Below are positions 8,501 to 15,238 of a stretch of 23,878 bases of DNA, piece after piece (position 1 is the first letter of the stretch; the number at the start of each line of letters is the position of its first letter). The DNA is taken from contig JAZUPA010000180.1 in assembly GCA_045604945.1 (NCBI GenBank), positions 1 through 23,878 of the forward strand. Direction: 5' to 3'. This stretch comes from JAISGQ01 sp045604945 (GTDB taxonomy: Bacteria; Bacillota; Clostridia; Oscillospirales; Acutalibacteraceae). The notes under the pieces are model-generated. The model had not been told where the DNA came from. It ran no database searches and worked only from the letters and a program-made list of their open reading frames with translations. A program made the translations under genes and the position numbers.

Positions 8501-8988
8501 ACTCTCTCATAGCCTGCGGCGGTCAGGGCTTCGGCGCACCTGTCAATGGACACCTCGAGACCGGACTTCAGTATAAGCATCCTCTCCTCAAGCTGCTCGG
8601 GAGGGAGAGTAAACTGCATGGCTGCCGATGCGCAGAGCACAACAGCACCGAAATCTCCTGTCAGCATGCGACTGAGCGCATTTACCCTTGCATGCTCAAA
8701 GTCGTGGCTTCTGCCCTCAAGAGGGAAGAAATCAAGGTCGCGGGTCGGAAAAATAACACTCTCAAGACCCATTGCGCAGAGGTCTGCACAGATTTTTCCC
8801 GCTTCAAGGTCATCTGCTGCCACCACTATCGCCTTGCGTCCTGTCTGTGCGCAGAGTGACGATATGAAATGTGCCTTATGAACGACGGAAAGCCCGCATA
8901 TTGCAGCGGGCAGTCTGTTCTTTTCGACAGCCTCCTTCAGTTCCCCATAGGAAGAAAGCCTGTCAGTCATCCAGGTTAAAAAGCTCAT
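5521..8988 (-). CDS. mfd: Transcription-repair coupling factor Mfd
   Basis: ATP-dependent translocase that removes RNA polymerase stalled at DNA damage and recruits UvrA. 1155 residues, normal for the family. Order of parts: UvrB-like N-terminal module (about 1-340); RNA-polymerase-interacting CarD-like domain (about 490-550, SVGDYIVHSTYGIGIF); RecG-like translocase with Walker A GDVGFGKT (643-650), DEEQ (744-747), SATPIPRT (770-777) and motif VI QIRGRVGRS (913-921); C-terminal TRCF domain (about 1015-1110). Start ATG 8988 has GGAG 9 nt upstream, just after the pth stop. It is co-transcribed with pth and glmU, the order seen in Bacillus. No terminator is seen after it. Confidence 0.98.
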   Translation of the reverse strand: MSFLTWMTDRLSSYGELKEAVEKNRLPAAICGLSVVHKAHFISSLCAQTGRKAIVVAADDLEAGKICADLCAMGLESVIFPTRDLDFFPLEGRSHDFEHARVNALSRMLTGDFGAVVLCASAAMQFTLPPEQLEERMLILKSGLEVSIDRCAEALTAAGYERVFQVDGTGQFSVRGGLMDIYPPDSPYPVRLEFWGDEIDSINYFDLESQRRTEYVPELSILPAVELSTTDWNALAESIEEVAKSLVSRSSAPAREQLLREADEIKNGRRIACVDKFLPLICRREATVMDYLPDDGLIFVSEHVSVREMAKAYENSLNEEIKALLQNGTLCKELSRFSISSSELLEWFENRTVFMDTFARSAYDVKLKTLLNATMHQTSVWSGSVAILKEDLHSLLGRGFSVAVMAGTKKAAMSLADSLAEGDDAVKAFYANSPEELAPGCAAVLEGAYTSGFEYPEALCAVITWGKSNPSKKVPARKYKRGLAIQDLSELSVGDYIVHSTYGIGIFDGVQSRTSDGVTKAFMKILYAQGDIMYIPITQLDMVSKYIGGGEGGNVKITKLGSGDWQRQKTRVKKAVKDIAAQLTKLYAERKNAQGVAFAEDDDWQRDFELRFEYDETDDQLRCIEEIKKDMQSPSPMDRLLCGDVGFGKTEVAMRAVFKCVMSGKQCAILAPTTILAWQHYQTALRRFDGFPVSIELLSRFRTHKEQEEILRKVKRGEIDVIIGTHRIVQKDVEFSNLGLAIVDEEQRFGVAQKERFKEIFRGVDMLTLSATPIPRTLNMALGGLRDISVLEEAPQDRHPVQTYVLEYDEGIIAEAIRKELRRGGQVFYLHNNVGTIERTAMKIQELVPEAVIAVAHGQMGEGEMSKIWARLCEQEANVLVCTTIIETGVDVPNCNTLIIENADCFGLSQLHQIRGRVGRSTRRAYAYMTFKRNKELSEIATKRLDAIREFTEFGSGMRIALRDLELRGAGNLLGGEQSGHMETVGYEMYMKLLSEAVSEEKGEAVAEPETDCRVDLHIDAFIPESYIELLPMRLSIYRTIASIRTDEDRSEVIDELIDRFGDPPAEVIGLCDVALIRNKAAVAGISEIRQIDGNFVFYFAKVDMPRISAIAQKLRGRVMFTPSAKPHMTVRPDNRLSVLENAEAIINTFISITE

Positions 8989-9003
8989 ATATTCTATCTC
9001 CGT

Positions 9004-9591
9004 TTATCTGCTGTAGCGGCTCATGGCTGCGTCAATATCGCCTCTGATAATCAGCTCTGCAGCGGCAGCGGCATCCTCGGTTATCTCATCAATCTTTTTA
9101 AGCTCCGCTGCGGTGAAATTGGACAGCACCCAGTCCGCCAGGTCATATTCGGGATGAGGTTTTGCTCCCACTCCTATCTTTATGCGCGGAAACTCCTCGG
9201 ATGAACAATGCTCGATTATGCTTTTCATCCCCTTCTGTCCCCCTGCCGAGCCTTTGCGGCGTATGCGCATGACTCCGGGCTCCAGGGATATATCGTCAAA
9301 CATGACAAGGACTCTGTCAGGTGTGAGCTTGTAAAAATCCATTGCCGCTCTCACTGCCTGACCGGAATTGTTCATGAAGGTCTGGGGCTTCATCAGCAGA
9401 AGCTTTGCACCCGCTACGGTGCAGGTGCCTGTCAGAGCCTGGAATTTTGAACGGTCGATACGCGCACCGTTCTTCTTCGCAAACTTGTCAATAGCCATAA
9501 ATCCTGCATTATGGCGTGTTTTTTCGTATTTTGTTCCGGGGTTCCCGAGACCCACAACTATAAAATCAATGGGGCTTTTCTTCAGAATCAT
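9004..9591 (-). CDS. pth: Peptidyl-tRNA hydrolase
   Basis: Cleaves the ester bond of peptidyl-tRNA released from stalled ribosomes, recycling tRNA. 195 residues from ATG 9591. Family motifs are VVGLGNPG with Asn17, the catalytic His27 in TRHNAG, MKPQTFMNNSG, FDDISL with the acidic partner, and GSAGGQKGMKS. A GTG at 9600 would add three residues, but it lies inside the strong GAGGTGAT ribosome site that serves ATG 9591. It sits between glmU and mfd; the stop is 15 nt before mfd. Confidence 0.97.
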   Translation of the reverse strand: MILKKSPIDFIVVGLGNPGTKYEKTRHNAGFMAIDKFAKKNGARIDRSKFQALTGTCTVAGAKLLLMKPQTFMNNSGQAVRAAMDFYKLTPDRVLVMFDDISLEPGVMRIRRKGSAGGQKGMKSIIEHCSSEEFPRIKIGVGAKPHPEYDLADWVLSNFTAAELKKIDEITEDAAAAAELIIRGDIDAAMSRYSR

Positions 9592-9664
9592 GATTATCAC
9601 CTCAGACAGTTTTGGGGCGGAGTAATCGATACCCCACCCTGCAAAGTTCTGTTTATTTCATTTG

Positions 9665-11035
9665 TCAGTTTCGTTTTGACGCCGCCCAGCCAGGCTTGTT
9701 TGTCTGTCTGTCGCGGGCTATGGACAGTGCGTCCTCGGGGACATCCTCGGTAATGGTTGAGCCTGCTGCCACATAAGCTCCGCTGCCGACAGACACGGGA
9801 GCTATGAGATTGACATTGGAGCCGATAAAGGCATTGTCTCCGATAACGCAGCGGTTCTTGTTCACGCCGTCGTAGTTGGCTGTTACGCAGCCGCAGCCGA
9901 AGTTTACGTTCTCACCTATATCGCTGTCGCCTATGTAGGTGTGGTGCGCAATTTTTGTGCCTGCAGCAACGCTGCTGTTCTTTATTTCAACATAGTTGCC
10001 CACATGTACATCGGGACCTATAACAGAGCCCGGGCGGACATCGGAAAAAGGACCTATATCGGTATTTTCAAGAATCCTGCTTTCTCTTATCTGTGAAAGG
10101 CTCACAAGACAGTTTTCACTGATTTCGGAATTGTCAATATAGGATGTGGGTCCTATACGGCAGCCGTCGGCTATTACGGTCTTGCCCTTGAGGATAGTTC
10201 CCGGGAGAATTGTTACATTGTCGCCGATGACAACATCGTTGCTTATTACAATGCCGTCGATACAGGGCATTGCAACACCGTTGGAAATATGGCGGGAAAG
10301 GATCTTATCCCTTGCCAGTCTGTTAAGCTCAAAGAGCTGTGCAGGGTCATTTGCACCCAGTACCACATCGTCAGACTGGGCAATGAATGCTCCGACCGTT
10401 CTGCCTGCTCCGATAAGAAGCTTGACAGCGTCGGGCAGGTAGTATTCCCCTGTTACGCTGGATGCCTTGATACTGTCGAGCACCTCAAGAAGGGGATCGA
10501 TCTCAAACCAGTATGCGCCTGAGTTTATCTCCTGAATCGCCAGCTGCTCGGTTGTTGCTTCCTTGTGCTCGACTATCGCCTGCAGCTCGCCGCGGTTGCC
10601 GCGGATAAGTCTGCCGTAGCCTGTGGGGTCATCGAGAACTGCGGATATTACTGTTGCTGATGCTTCATTCTCATTGTGCTGAGCAAAGGCATCGGCTATC
10701 GTGGTGCTGTCAAGGAAGGGTGCGTCACCGCAGCAGATAAGCACATGTCCTCCGTGATGACGCTCAAGGAATTCCCTTGCCATCATTACAGCGTGGCCTG
10801 TTCCCTTTCTTTCCGACTGAACAACGGTTTCGCAGGAGCCTGCAAGGTAAGCCTCCACCTGCTCACGGCGATGTCCCGTTACAACGCAGAGGTTCTCTAT
10901 TCCTGCTTCCTTTATTGCATCTGTGACCCAGCCGAGCATCGGCTTGAGCTGGACCTCCAGAAGAACCTTCGATTTATTTGATCTCATGCGCTTTCCTTCG
11001 CCTGCTGCGAGGATTACGGCACAGGTATTTGTCAT
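9665..11035 (-). CDS. glmU: Bifunctional GlmU: glucosamine-1-phosphate acetyltransferase / GlcNAc-1-P uridylyltransferase
   Basis: Makes UDP-GlcNAc, the common precursor of peptidoglycan and other envelope sugars. 456 residues. The N-terminal half has the nucleotidyltransferase signature LAAGEGKRMRS and KGTGHAVMMA. The C-terminal half is a left-handed beta helix of hexapeptide repeats holding the acetyltransferase site (KIAHHTYIGD, then NFGCGCVTANYDG). ATG 11035 is chosen with GGTGG 10 nt upstream; a TTG at 11044 is possible and would add three residues. It is the first gene of the glmU-pth-mfd unit, with its own promoter. Confidence 0.97.
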   Translation of the reverse strand: MTNTCAVILAAGEGKRMRSNKSKVLLEVQLKPMLGWVTDAIKEAGIENLCVVTGHRREQVEAYLAGSCETVVQSERKGTGHAVMMAREFLERHHGGHVLICCGDAPFLDSTTIADAFAQHNENEASATVISAVLDDPTGYGRLIRGNRGELQAIVEHKEATTEQLAIQEINSGAYWFEIDPLLEVLDSIKASSVTGEYYLPDAVKLLIGAGRTVGAFIAQSDDVVLGANDPAQLFELNRLARDKILSRHISNGVAMPCIDGIVISNDVVIGDNVTILPGTILKGKTVIADGCRIGPTSYIDNSEISENCLVSLSQIRESRILENTDIGPFSDVRPGSVIGPDVHVGNYVEIKNSSVAAGTKIAHHTYIGDSDIGENVNFGCGCVTANYDGVNKNRCVIGDNAFIGSNVNLIAPVSVGSGAYVAAGSTITEDVPEDALSIARDRQTNKPGWAASKRN

Positions 11036-11071
11036 AGTGTGCAAACCACCTTCGAAATAACATATATAATC

Positions 11072-11100
11072 ATTATATCACAGTTCTGTTTCCATTTCCA
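11072..11100 (-). promoter_or_regulatory. glmU promoter, extended -10 type
   Basis: Minus-strand TGATATAAT gives an extended -10 with perfect TATAAT (11072-11077). A weak -35 TGGAAA (11095-11100) lies 17 bp upstream. Confidence 0.6.
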
Positions 11101-11122
11101 CTGTTTTTGCAATTTTGATAAA

Positions 11123-11152
11123 AAAGCCGCTGAGCTTTTTCTCAGCGGCTTT
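11123..11152 (-). terminator. Intrinsic terminator of the PrsA-like gene
   Basis: 12 bp stem (11123-11134 with 11141-11152), 6-base loop, and a run of T on the minus strand. It lies 11 bases beyond the stop codon of the lipoprotein gene and insulates glmU. Confidence 0.88.
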
Positions 11153-11162
11153 CATTATTAAC

Positions 11163-12281
11163 TTATTTTGCAGGAACTACAGAGGTGAAGCCCTCAAGAT
11201 CCATCTTCTCAACAGAGAATGCCTTGACAGTGCTGTTGTTTTCCTTTGCGCCGATTTCTGCGTAATACTCAAGAAGGTCTTCAAAGAGAACCTCAGAGCA
11301 CATGATGGAGCGGATTTCGCCCTTGTACTCTACATAGTCATCCTCGTTTACGCTGGGAGCAAGACGCTGGCATGCAACTGCGCCGGGTACATACATGCCC
11401 ATGGAGTCCATGAAGCCGAGGTTTGTAGCGCCGCTTGCGTTGATCTCAAGTCCGCTTGCAAAGTTGAAGATGTCGCCGAGGAAGGTGTCGCCGCTGATTT
11501 CTGAAATTGCAATTACAACGTTGGTCTCGCCGCTTCTTCTGGGCTGCTCGCCTACCTTATAATCGTCCTTGTAGTTCTTGCAGTGCTCTGCGAAAGCTGC
11601 CTCATCAAGCTGCTGCTTTGCAATGTTGGTGAGCATGTCGTACTCTGCAAGGAAGGTTGCCTCGGTATCGGTGTAATACTTGCCTTCATCGCTGACGCCC
11701 ATGTAGAGCATGTAGTTGATTCTCATGTACTTCTCGTTGAAGTAATCCTTGTAATCGCTCTCGGAGAGATAAAGGTCAGAGGTGCTGGTGATAAACTGCT
11801 CAGCATAATACTCTGCCAGTGCGCCGATGCGAAGGGTGTTCATTGCGAAGAATTCGTTGAAGGAAGCTTCGCTGATGCCGTTTCTCTTGTAAAGATCGCT
11901 CTGTGCTGCATAGTAAGCCTTGCTCTGTGCCATGCATGCATCGTAGTCCTTCTCGCTGTAGGTAAGTCCGAGCTCTTCGAACATTGCCTTTGCAGCAACA
12001 TAATACTTGAAGGTATCGAGAGCGGTGTCGTCGATGTACTCGCCCACTGTAACTTCTCTGTCTGCCTCTGTGTACATGGGTGCATCCAGGTCAAACTCGC
12101 CGTACTGGGAGTAAACATTCTGATATGTGATCATTACTGCAAGGGGGTATACACCTGCAGAGATGGTCTCATCGCCGTATTTTGCGCTCCAGGAGGTGTC
12201 TCCGCAGGCGGTCATGGTGAACATGCAGAGCACTGTGAGCACTGCCATGAGCAGGGCTGAAAGTCTTTTTGTCATTTTCAT
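11163..12281 (-). CDS. PrsA/SurA-like lipoprotein, probable extracellular foldase-type protein
   Basis: 372 residues. Residues 1-25 are a lipoprotein signal ending MTA with Cys26 as lipidation site. The rest is helix-rich with many Tyr, Ala and Glu. It resembles the chaperone arms of PrsA/SurA-type proteins (an N-terminal segment, then 'SESDYKDYFNEKYMRINYM'). A clear parvulin-type prolyl isomerase core is not visible: the stretch NLGFMDSMGMYVPGAVACQRL recalls a degenerate one. It may be a chaperone without isomerase activity. Start ATG 12281 has GGAAGGA upstream. It has its own promoter and terminator. Confidence 0.68.
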   Translation of the reverse strand: MKMTKRLSALLMAVLTVLCMFTMTACGDTSWSAKYGDETISAGVYPLAVMITYQNVYSQYGEFDLDAPMYTEADREVTVGEYIDDTALDTFKYYVAAKAMFEELGLTYSEKDYDACMAQSKAYYAAQSDLYKRNGISEASFNEFFAMNTLRIGALAEYYAEQFITSTSDLYLSESDYKDYFNEKYMRINYMLYMGVSDEGKYYTDTEATFLAEYDMLTNIAKQQLDEAAFAEHCKNYKDDYKVGEQPRRSGETNVVIAISEISGDTFLGDIFNFASGLEINASGATNLGFMDSMGMYVPGAVACQRLAPSVNEDDYVEYKGEIRSIMCSEVLFEDLLEYYAEIGAKENNSTVKAFSVEKMDLEGFTSVVPAK

Positions 12282-12323
12282 AATTGATACGTCCTTCCTG
12301 TTTCATAGTAACAATCAAGCAGT

Positions 12324-12352
12324 ATTATATACCCGATTTTTCGATTTGTCTA
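12324..12352 (-). promoter_or_regulatory. Promoter of the PrsA-like gene
   Basis: Minus-strand TAGACA (12347-12352), 17 bp spacer, TATAAT (12324-12329). Near consensus, so constitutive high expression is likely. Confidence 0.75.
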
Positions 12353-12383
12353 CACAAATATTGCGGCAATACAGGTGAATATA

Positions 12384-12983
12384 CTACGGACGTATATCTG
12401 AAGGGGATATTGTACCGTCGCTGTATTTTATTGAGCCATCCTCCATACGCTCCGCTGTATCCGAGTAATATTTTAACACGGTTCCGTCCAAAAGAGTGAT
12501 ATAGAGAATATATTCATCCGTACCAAACCACATATCCATGCTGATTCTTATTTTCTTCCATCTGTCTTCCAGCGGCTCACAATTTTCGGGGTTCAGAGCG
12601 GTGAGAGTGAACACCCAGCTTTCTGAGGCTGCATACATGAATTCAGTTGCAGTATGACCGTCACCCTCATCAAACCACACTGTACCGGTTCCATCCGGGT
12701 TAAAACAAATCACCGGAGTATCATCTGCAGGCTGTGTCCCGTCCACCTCTGCCTCATACCAAGTTTCTTCCGTCAGAATATAGTTTGCAGTGGAAATAAA
12801 ATGAAGATATTTTTGAATATCTACATCTTCCGGCATATCCGAAGCGGAAGGAACAGAAACTGTAAATTCAGGTATTTCGGGCAATGATGAACTGTCACTG
12901 CCGAAAATATCATTTGCTGTATTTCTGCAGCCGGCTGCATTGAACACAATCAATATCAAAAGAACAATAGAAATGTATTTCAT
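12384..12983 (-). CDS. Hypothetical lipoprotein
   Basis: 199 residues from ATG 12983, which has GGAGG 7 nt upstream. Residues 1-18 are hydrophobic and end AAG, with Cys19 as lipidation site. After a Ser/Pro-rich spacer (about 25-50) the remainder is rich in Trp, Tyr, Asp and Gly (VICFNPDGTGTVWFDEGDG, then ITLLDGTVLKYYSDT). This suggests a beta-sheet, lipocalin-like fold, but no family is recognised with confidence. A 23-residue upstream extension is open but unlikely, because it would start upstream of the predicted promoter -10. Confidence 0.7.
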   Translation of the reverse strand: MKYISIVLLILIVFNAAGCRNTANDIFGSDSSSLPEIPEFTVSVPSASDMPEDVDIQKYLHFISTANYILTEETWYEAEVDGTQPADDTPVICFNPDGTGTVWFDEGDGHTATEFMYAASESWVFTLTALNPENCEPLEDRWKKIRISMDMWFGTDEYILYITLLDGTVLKYYSDTAERMEDGSIKYSDGTISPSDIRP

Positions 12984-13017
12984 CCTGAGTCCTCCATGTA
13001 TTACATATAATAACTGC

Positions 13018-13046
13018 ATTATATCCACCCGTCGAAAACATTTCAA
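13018..13046 (-). promoter_or_regulatory. Promoter of the hypothetical lipoprotein gene
   Basis: Minus-strand TTGAAA (13041-13046), 17 bp spacer, TATAAT (13018-13023). This fixes the translation start downstream at 12983. Confidence 0.75.
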
Positions 13047-13124
13047 GAACAAAAATATACTTTACCACTTAAAAGCTTTGCCGCTTTCAAGCGTGACCAA
13101 ATTAAGAAAAATTCACATTTTTTG

Positions 13125-13153
13125 TTGACAAACCCCGCCGCTGCGTATATTAT
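13125..13153 (+). promoter_or_regulatory. Strong promoter of the leader/ABC exporter unit
   Basis: Perfect TTGACA (13125-13130), 17 bp spacer, TATTAT (13148-13153). The transcript should start near 13160 and carry about 250 nt of leader before the first ABC gene. Confidence 0.85.
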
Positions 13154-13190
13154 GACCTTGTTGCCGTCAGGTAATAAATTCAAACGAAAG

Positions 13191-13276
13191 GAGCCGGAGT
13201 TCAATGACCAACAACGTATACGCTAATGCAGCCATCAATAATGCTGACCATAACTCAACCATATACTGTCCGGCTC
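13191..13276 (+). promoter_or_regulatory. Potential long-range leader RNA pairing
   Basis: GAGCCGGA (13191-13198), which overlaps the leader ORF ribosome site, is perfectly complementary to TCCGGCTC (13269-13276) inside the 3' part of the same ORF. The 8 bp pairing could hide the ribosome site, or be opened by a translating or stalled ribosome. Chance occurrence is possible; no folding calculation was made. Confidence 0.45.
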
Positions 13277-13296
13277 ACGGAATCGTTTTGATATAA
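13204..13296 (+). CDS. 30-residue leader peptide ORF upstream of ABC exporter
   Basis: A short ORF with its own AAAGGAG ribosome site, ATG at 13204 and TAA at 13294-13296. The peptide begins MTNNVYANAAINNADHNST and ends with a Cys-Pro and GIVLI. Six of 30 residues are Asn, and it has no membrane segment. It lies between a strong promoter and an intrinsic terminator that precedes the exporter genes. This is the layout of ribosome-mediated attenuation leaders such as bmrB before bmrCD in B. subtilis. Sequence similarity to BmrB is not claimed. The peptide itself may have no function beyond ribosome positioning. Confidence 0.6.
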   Translation: MTNNVYANAAINNADHNSTIYCPAHGIVLI

Positions 13297-13340
13297 GGCG
13301 TAAAGCGTCAACTGTGTCTCTATGCCGTCAATAAGCTGTC

Positions 13341-13376
13341 AAAGCGCCGCAGTCGGAGTGACTGCGGCGCTTTTTT
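13341..13376 (+). terminator. Intrinsic terminator/attenuator before the ABC genes
   Basis: A G+C-rich 14 bp stem (13341-13354 with 13360-13373), loop GGAGT, followed by a run of six T. It lies after the leader ORF and 33 bp before the first ABC ATG, with no second clear promoter between. It would therefore stop most transcripts unless overridden. Confidence 0.88.
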
Positions 13377-13408
13377 CATAACTCTTCGCCGCAAGGGAGG
13401 TAATAACT

Positions 13409-15238
13409 ATGAACAATCAGATCAAACCGGCAAAAAAGCGAAAAACGGTCTTTTCCTATATGAAAAGACACTGGGCAATGTATCTGTTTGCCATTGTCAT
13501 GCTGGCATTTGTCATCGGTCTCAAGGCTCTTATTCCGCAGGTTACCGAGCGGATTATCAACGAAGGTCTTGCAGATGACATCGCAACCCTCGATGAGCGC
13601 ATGGCAATCATCATGCCCCTTCTCTCTGCTATCCTTATAATGGGTATAGCAAGAGCAGTTGCCAACTATTTCAAGGAGTTCATCTCCGACAAGATCGGTG
13701 TGTATATCGGCAGAGATATGCGCCGCGACCTGTTTGCCCATGTTTCGGGGCTTTCCATGAACTACTACAACAAGACCAACACCGGCGAGCTTATGGCGCG
13801 CATCAAGGACGATGTTGACAAGGTGTGGTTTGTTCTGGGCTTTGCAGGCGTACTGACTGTGGAATGTGTCATCCACACCATCACCACCCTTGCATGTATG
13901 ATAAACTACAGTCCCCTTCTCACCGTCGTTCCTGTTATATTCATGGTCATCGTCGGTGTGATCGCCCTGAGAATGGAAAAAAGTCTCGATAAGGCATTCA
14001 GCGATCTTAGCGAGGTAAACGCTGAGCTTACCACCGTAGCTCAGGAAAATCTTGCAGGTGTACGCACCGTCAAGGCATTCTCCCGCGAAGCTCACGAAAT
14101 AATCAAGTTCCGCGAGAAGAATCGCAAGTACTACGATACCAGCATGGTACTTGCAGATGTTTTCCGCAAGTATTATCCCTTTATCAACGTCATCGGCGCT
14201 CTGCTGACCGTTGTAGTTGCTGTGCTGGGCGCTGTGCTTGTCCTTTCGGAGAGAGGATATCTCAGTCTCGGCTTCCTTGACAGCATTGCCGGTGATATGG
14301 ACGAGGGCAAGCTCATAGCCTTTGTCACCTATGCAACCGAAATAATCTGGCCCATGGAGTGCCTTGGCTGGCTTGCAAACGAAATCGCTTCCTCCCTGGC
14401 TTCTGCCAAGAAGCTCAACGTTATTCTCAACGAGGAATCTGATATCACTGACCCTGAAAACCCTGTGGAGCTTGCAGAAATCAGGGGTGATCTGGAGTTT
14501 AAGAATGTCTCCTTCAAGCCCGAAGGCAAAACAGTCCTTGATAATGTCAGCTTTTCTGTTCCTCAGGGCAAAACCCTCGGAATCATGGGCATGACAGGCT
14601 CGGGCAAATCCACAATCATCAATCTTGCCGAGCGTTTCTACGATGTGACCGACGGCAAGATATCCCTTGACGGTGTGGATATCCGCAGTCTGAGACTTAA
14701 AACCCTCCGCAGCAGCATGGCTGCTGTAATGCAGGATGTTTTCCTTTTCTCCGACACCATCGCCGAGAACATAAAGCTTGGCTCTGACGGCAAGCTTACT
14801 CAGGAGGAGATGGAAATTGCCGCAAGAGATGCAGGTGCTGCGGAATTCATCGACAAGCTCACCGAGCGCTACGATACTGTTATCGGCGAGCGCGGCGTGG
14901 GACTTTCCGGCGGTCAGAAGCAGAGAATAAGCATCGCCAGAGCTCTTGCAAAGAAGCCGAAGATCCTTATTCTGGATGACGCTACAAGCGCACTCGATAT
15001 GGAAACCGAATATGAAATCCAGCAGTCCCTCGACAAGCTCAGCGGCTGCTCGAAGATTATCGTTGCTCACCGAATCAGCGCAGTAAAGGATGCTGACGAA
15101 ATCATTGTTCTTGACAACGGCAGCATTGCCGAGCGCGGCACTCACAGTGAGCTTATGAAGAAGCGCGGCATGTATTTCAGAACCTATGTCGCACAGTACA
15201 ACACCGAGGAGGATATGGTAGAAAGGAGTGACGCCTGA
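13409..15238 (+). CDS. ABC exporter half-transporter, degenerate-site subunit (BmrC-like)
   Basis: 609 residues: a six-helix type IV exporter membrane domain (about 20-330) fused to an ATPase domain (about 360-600). Walker A is GMTGSGKST (394-402), the Q-loop is in MQDVFLFS, the signature is canonical LSGGQ (499-503), Walker B is ILILDD (519-524) and the H-loop His is 553. The catalytic Glu after Walker B is Asp here, the mark of the non-hydrolysing site in heterodimeric exporters. It likely pairs with the next gene to export drugs or other amphiphilic compounds; the substrate is unknown. Start ATG has GGGAGG upstream; the stop overlaps the next start by 1 nt. Confidence 0.92.
   Translation: MNNQIKPAKKRKTVFSYMKRHWAMYLFAIVMLAFVIGLKALIPQVTERIINEGLADDIATLDERMAIIMPLLSAILIMGIARAVANYFKEFISDKIGVYIGRDMRRDLFAHVSGLSMNYYNKTNTGELMARIKDDVDKVWFVLGFAGVLTVECVIHTITTLACMINYSPLLTVVPVIFMVIVGVIALRMEKSLDKAFSDLSEVNAELTTVAQENLAGVRTVKAFSREAHEIIKFREKNRKYYDTSMVLADVFRKYYPFINVIGALLTVVVAVLGAVLVLSERGYLSLGFLDSIAGDMDEGKLIAFVTYATEIIWPMECLGWLANEIASSLASAKKLNVILNEESDITDPENPVELAEIRGDLEFKNVSFKPEGKTVLDNVSFSVPQGKTLGIMGMTGSGKSTIINLAERFYDVTDGKISLDGVDIRSLRLKTLRSSMAAVMQDVFLFSDTIAENIKLGSDGKLTQEEMEIAARDAGAAEFIDKLTERYDTVIGERGVGLSGGQKQRISIARALAKKPKILILDDATSALDMETEYEIQQSLDKLSGCSKIIVAHRISAVKDADEIIVLDNGSIAERGTHSELMKKRGMYFRTYVAQYNTEEDMVERSDA

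Noticed and set aside
13376..15145. 589-codon open frame on the minus strand
   Set aside because: It is fully antisense to the first ABC subunit, has no family motifs and no ribosome site, and arises from codon bias.
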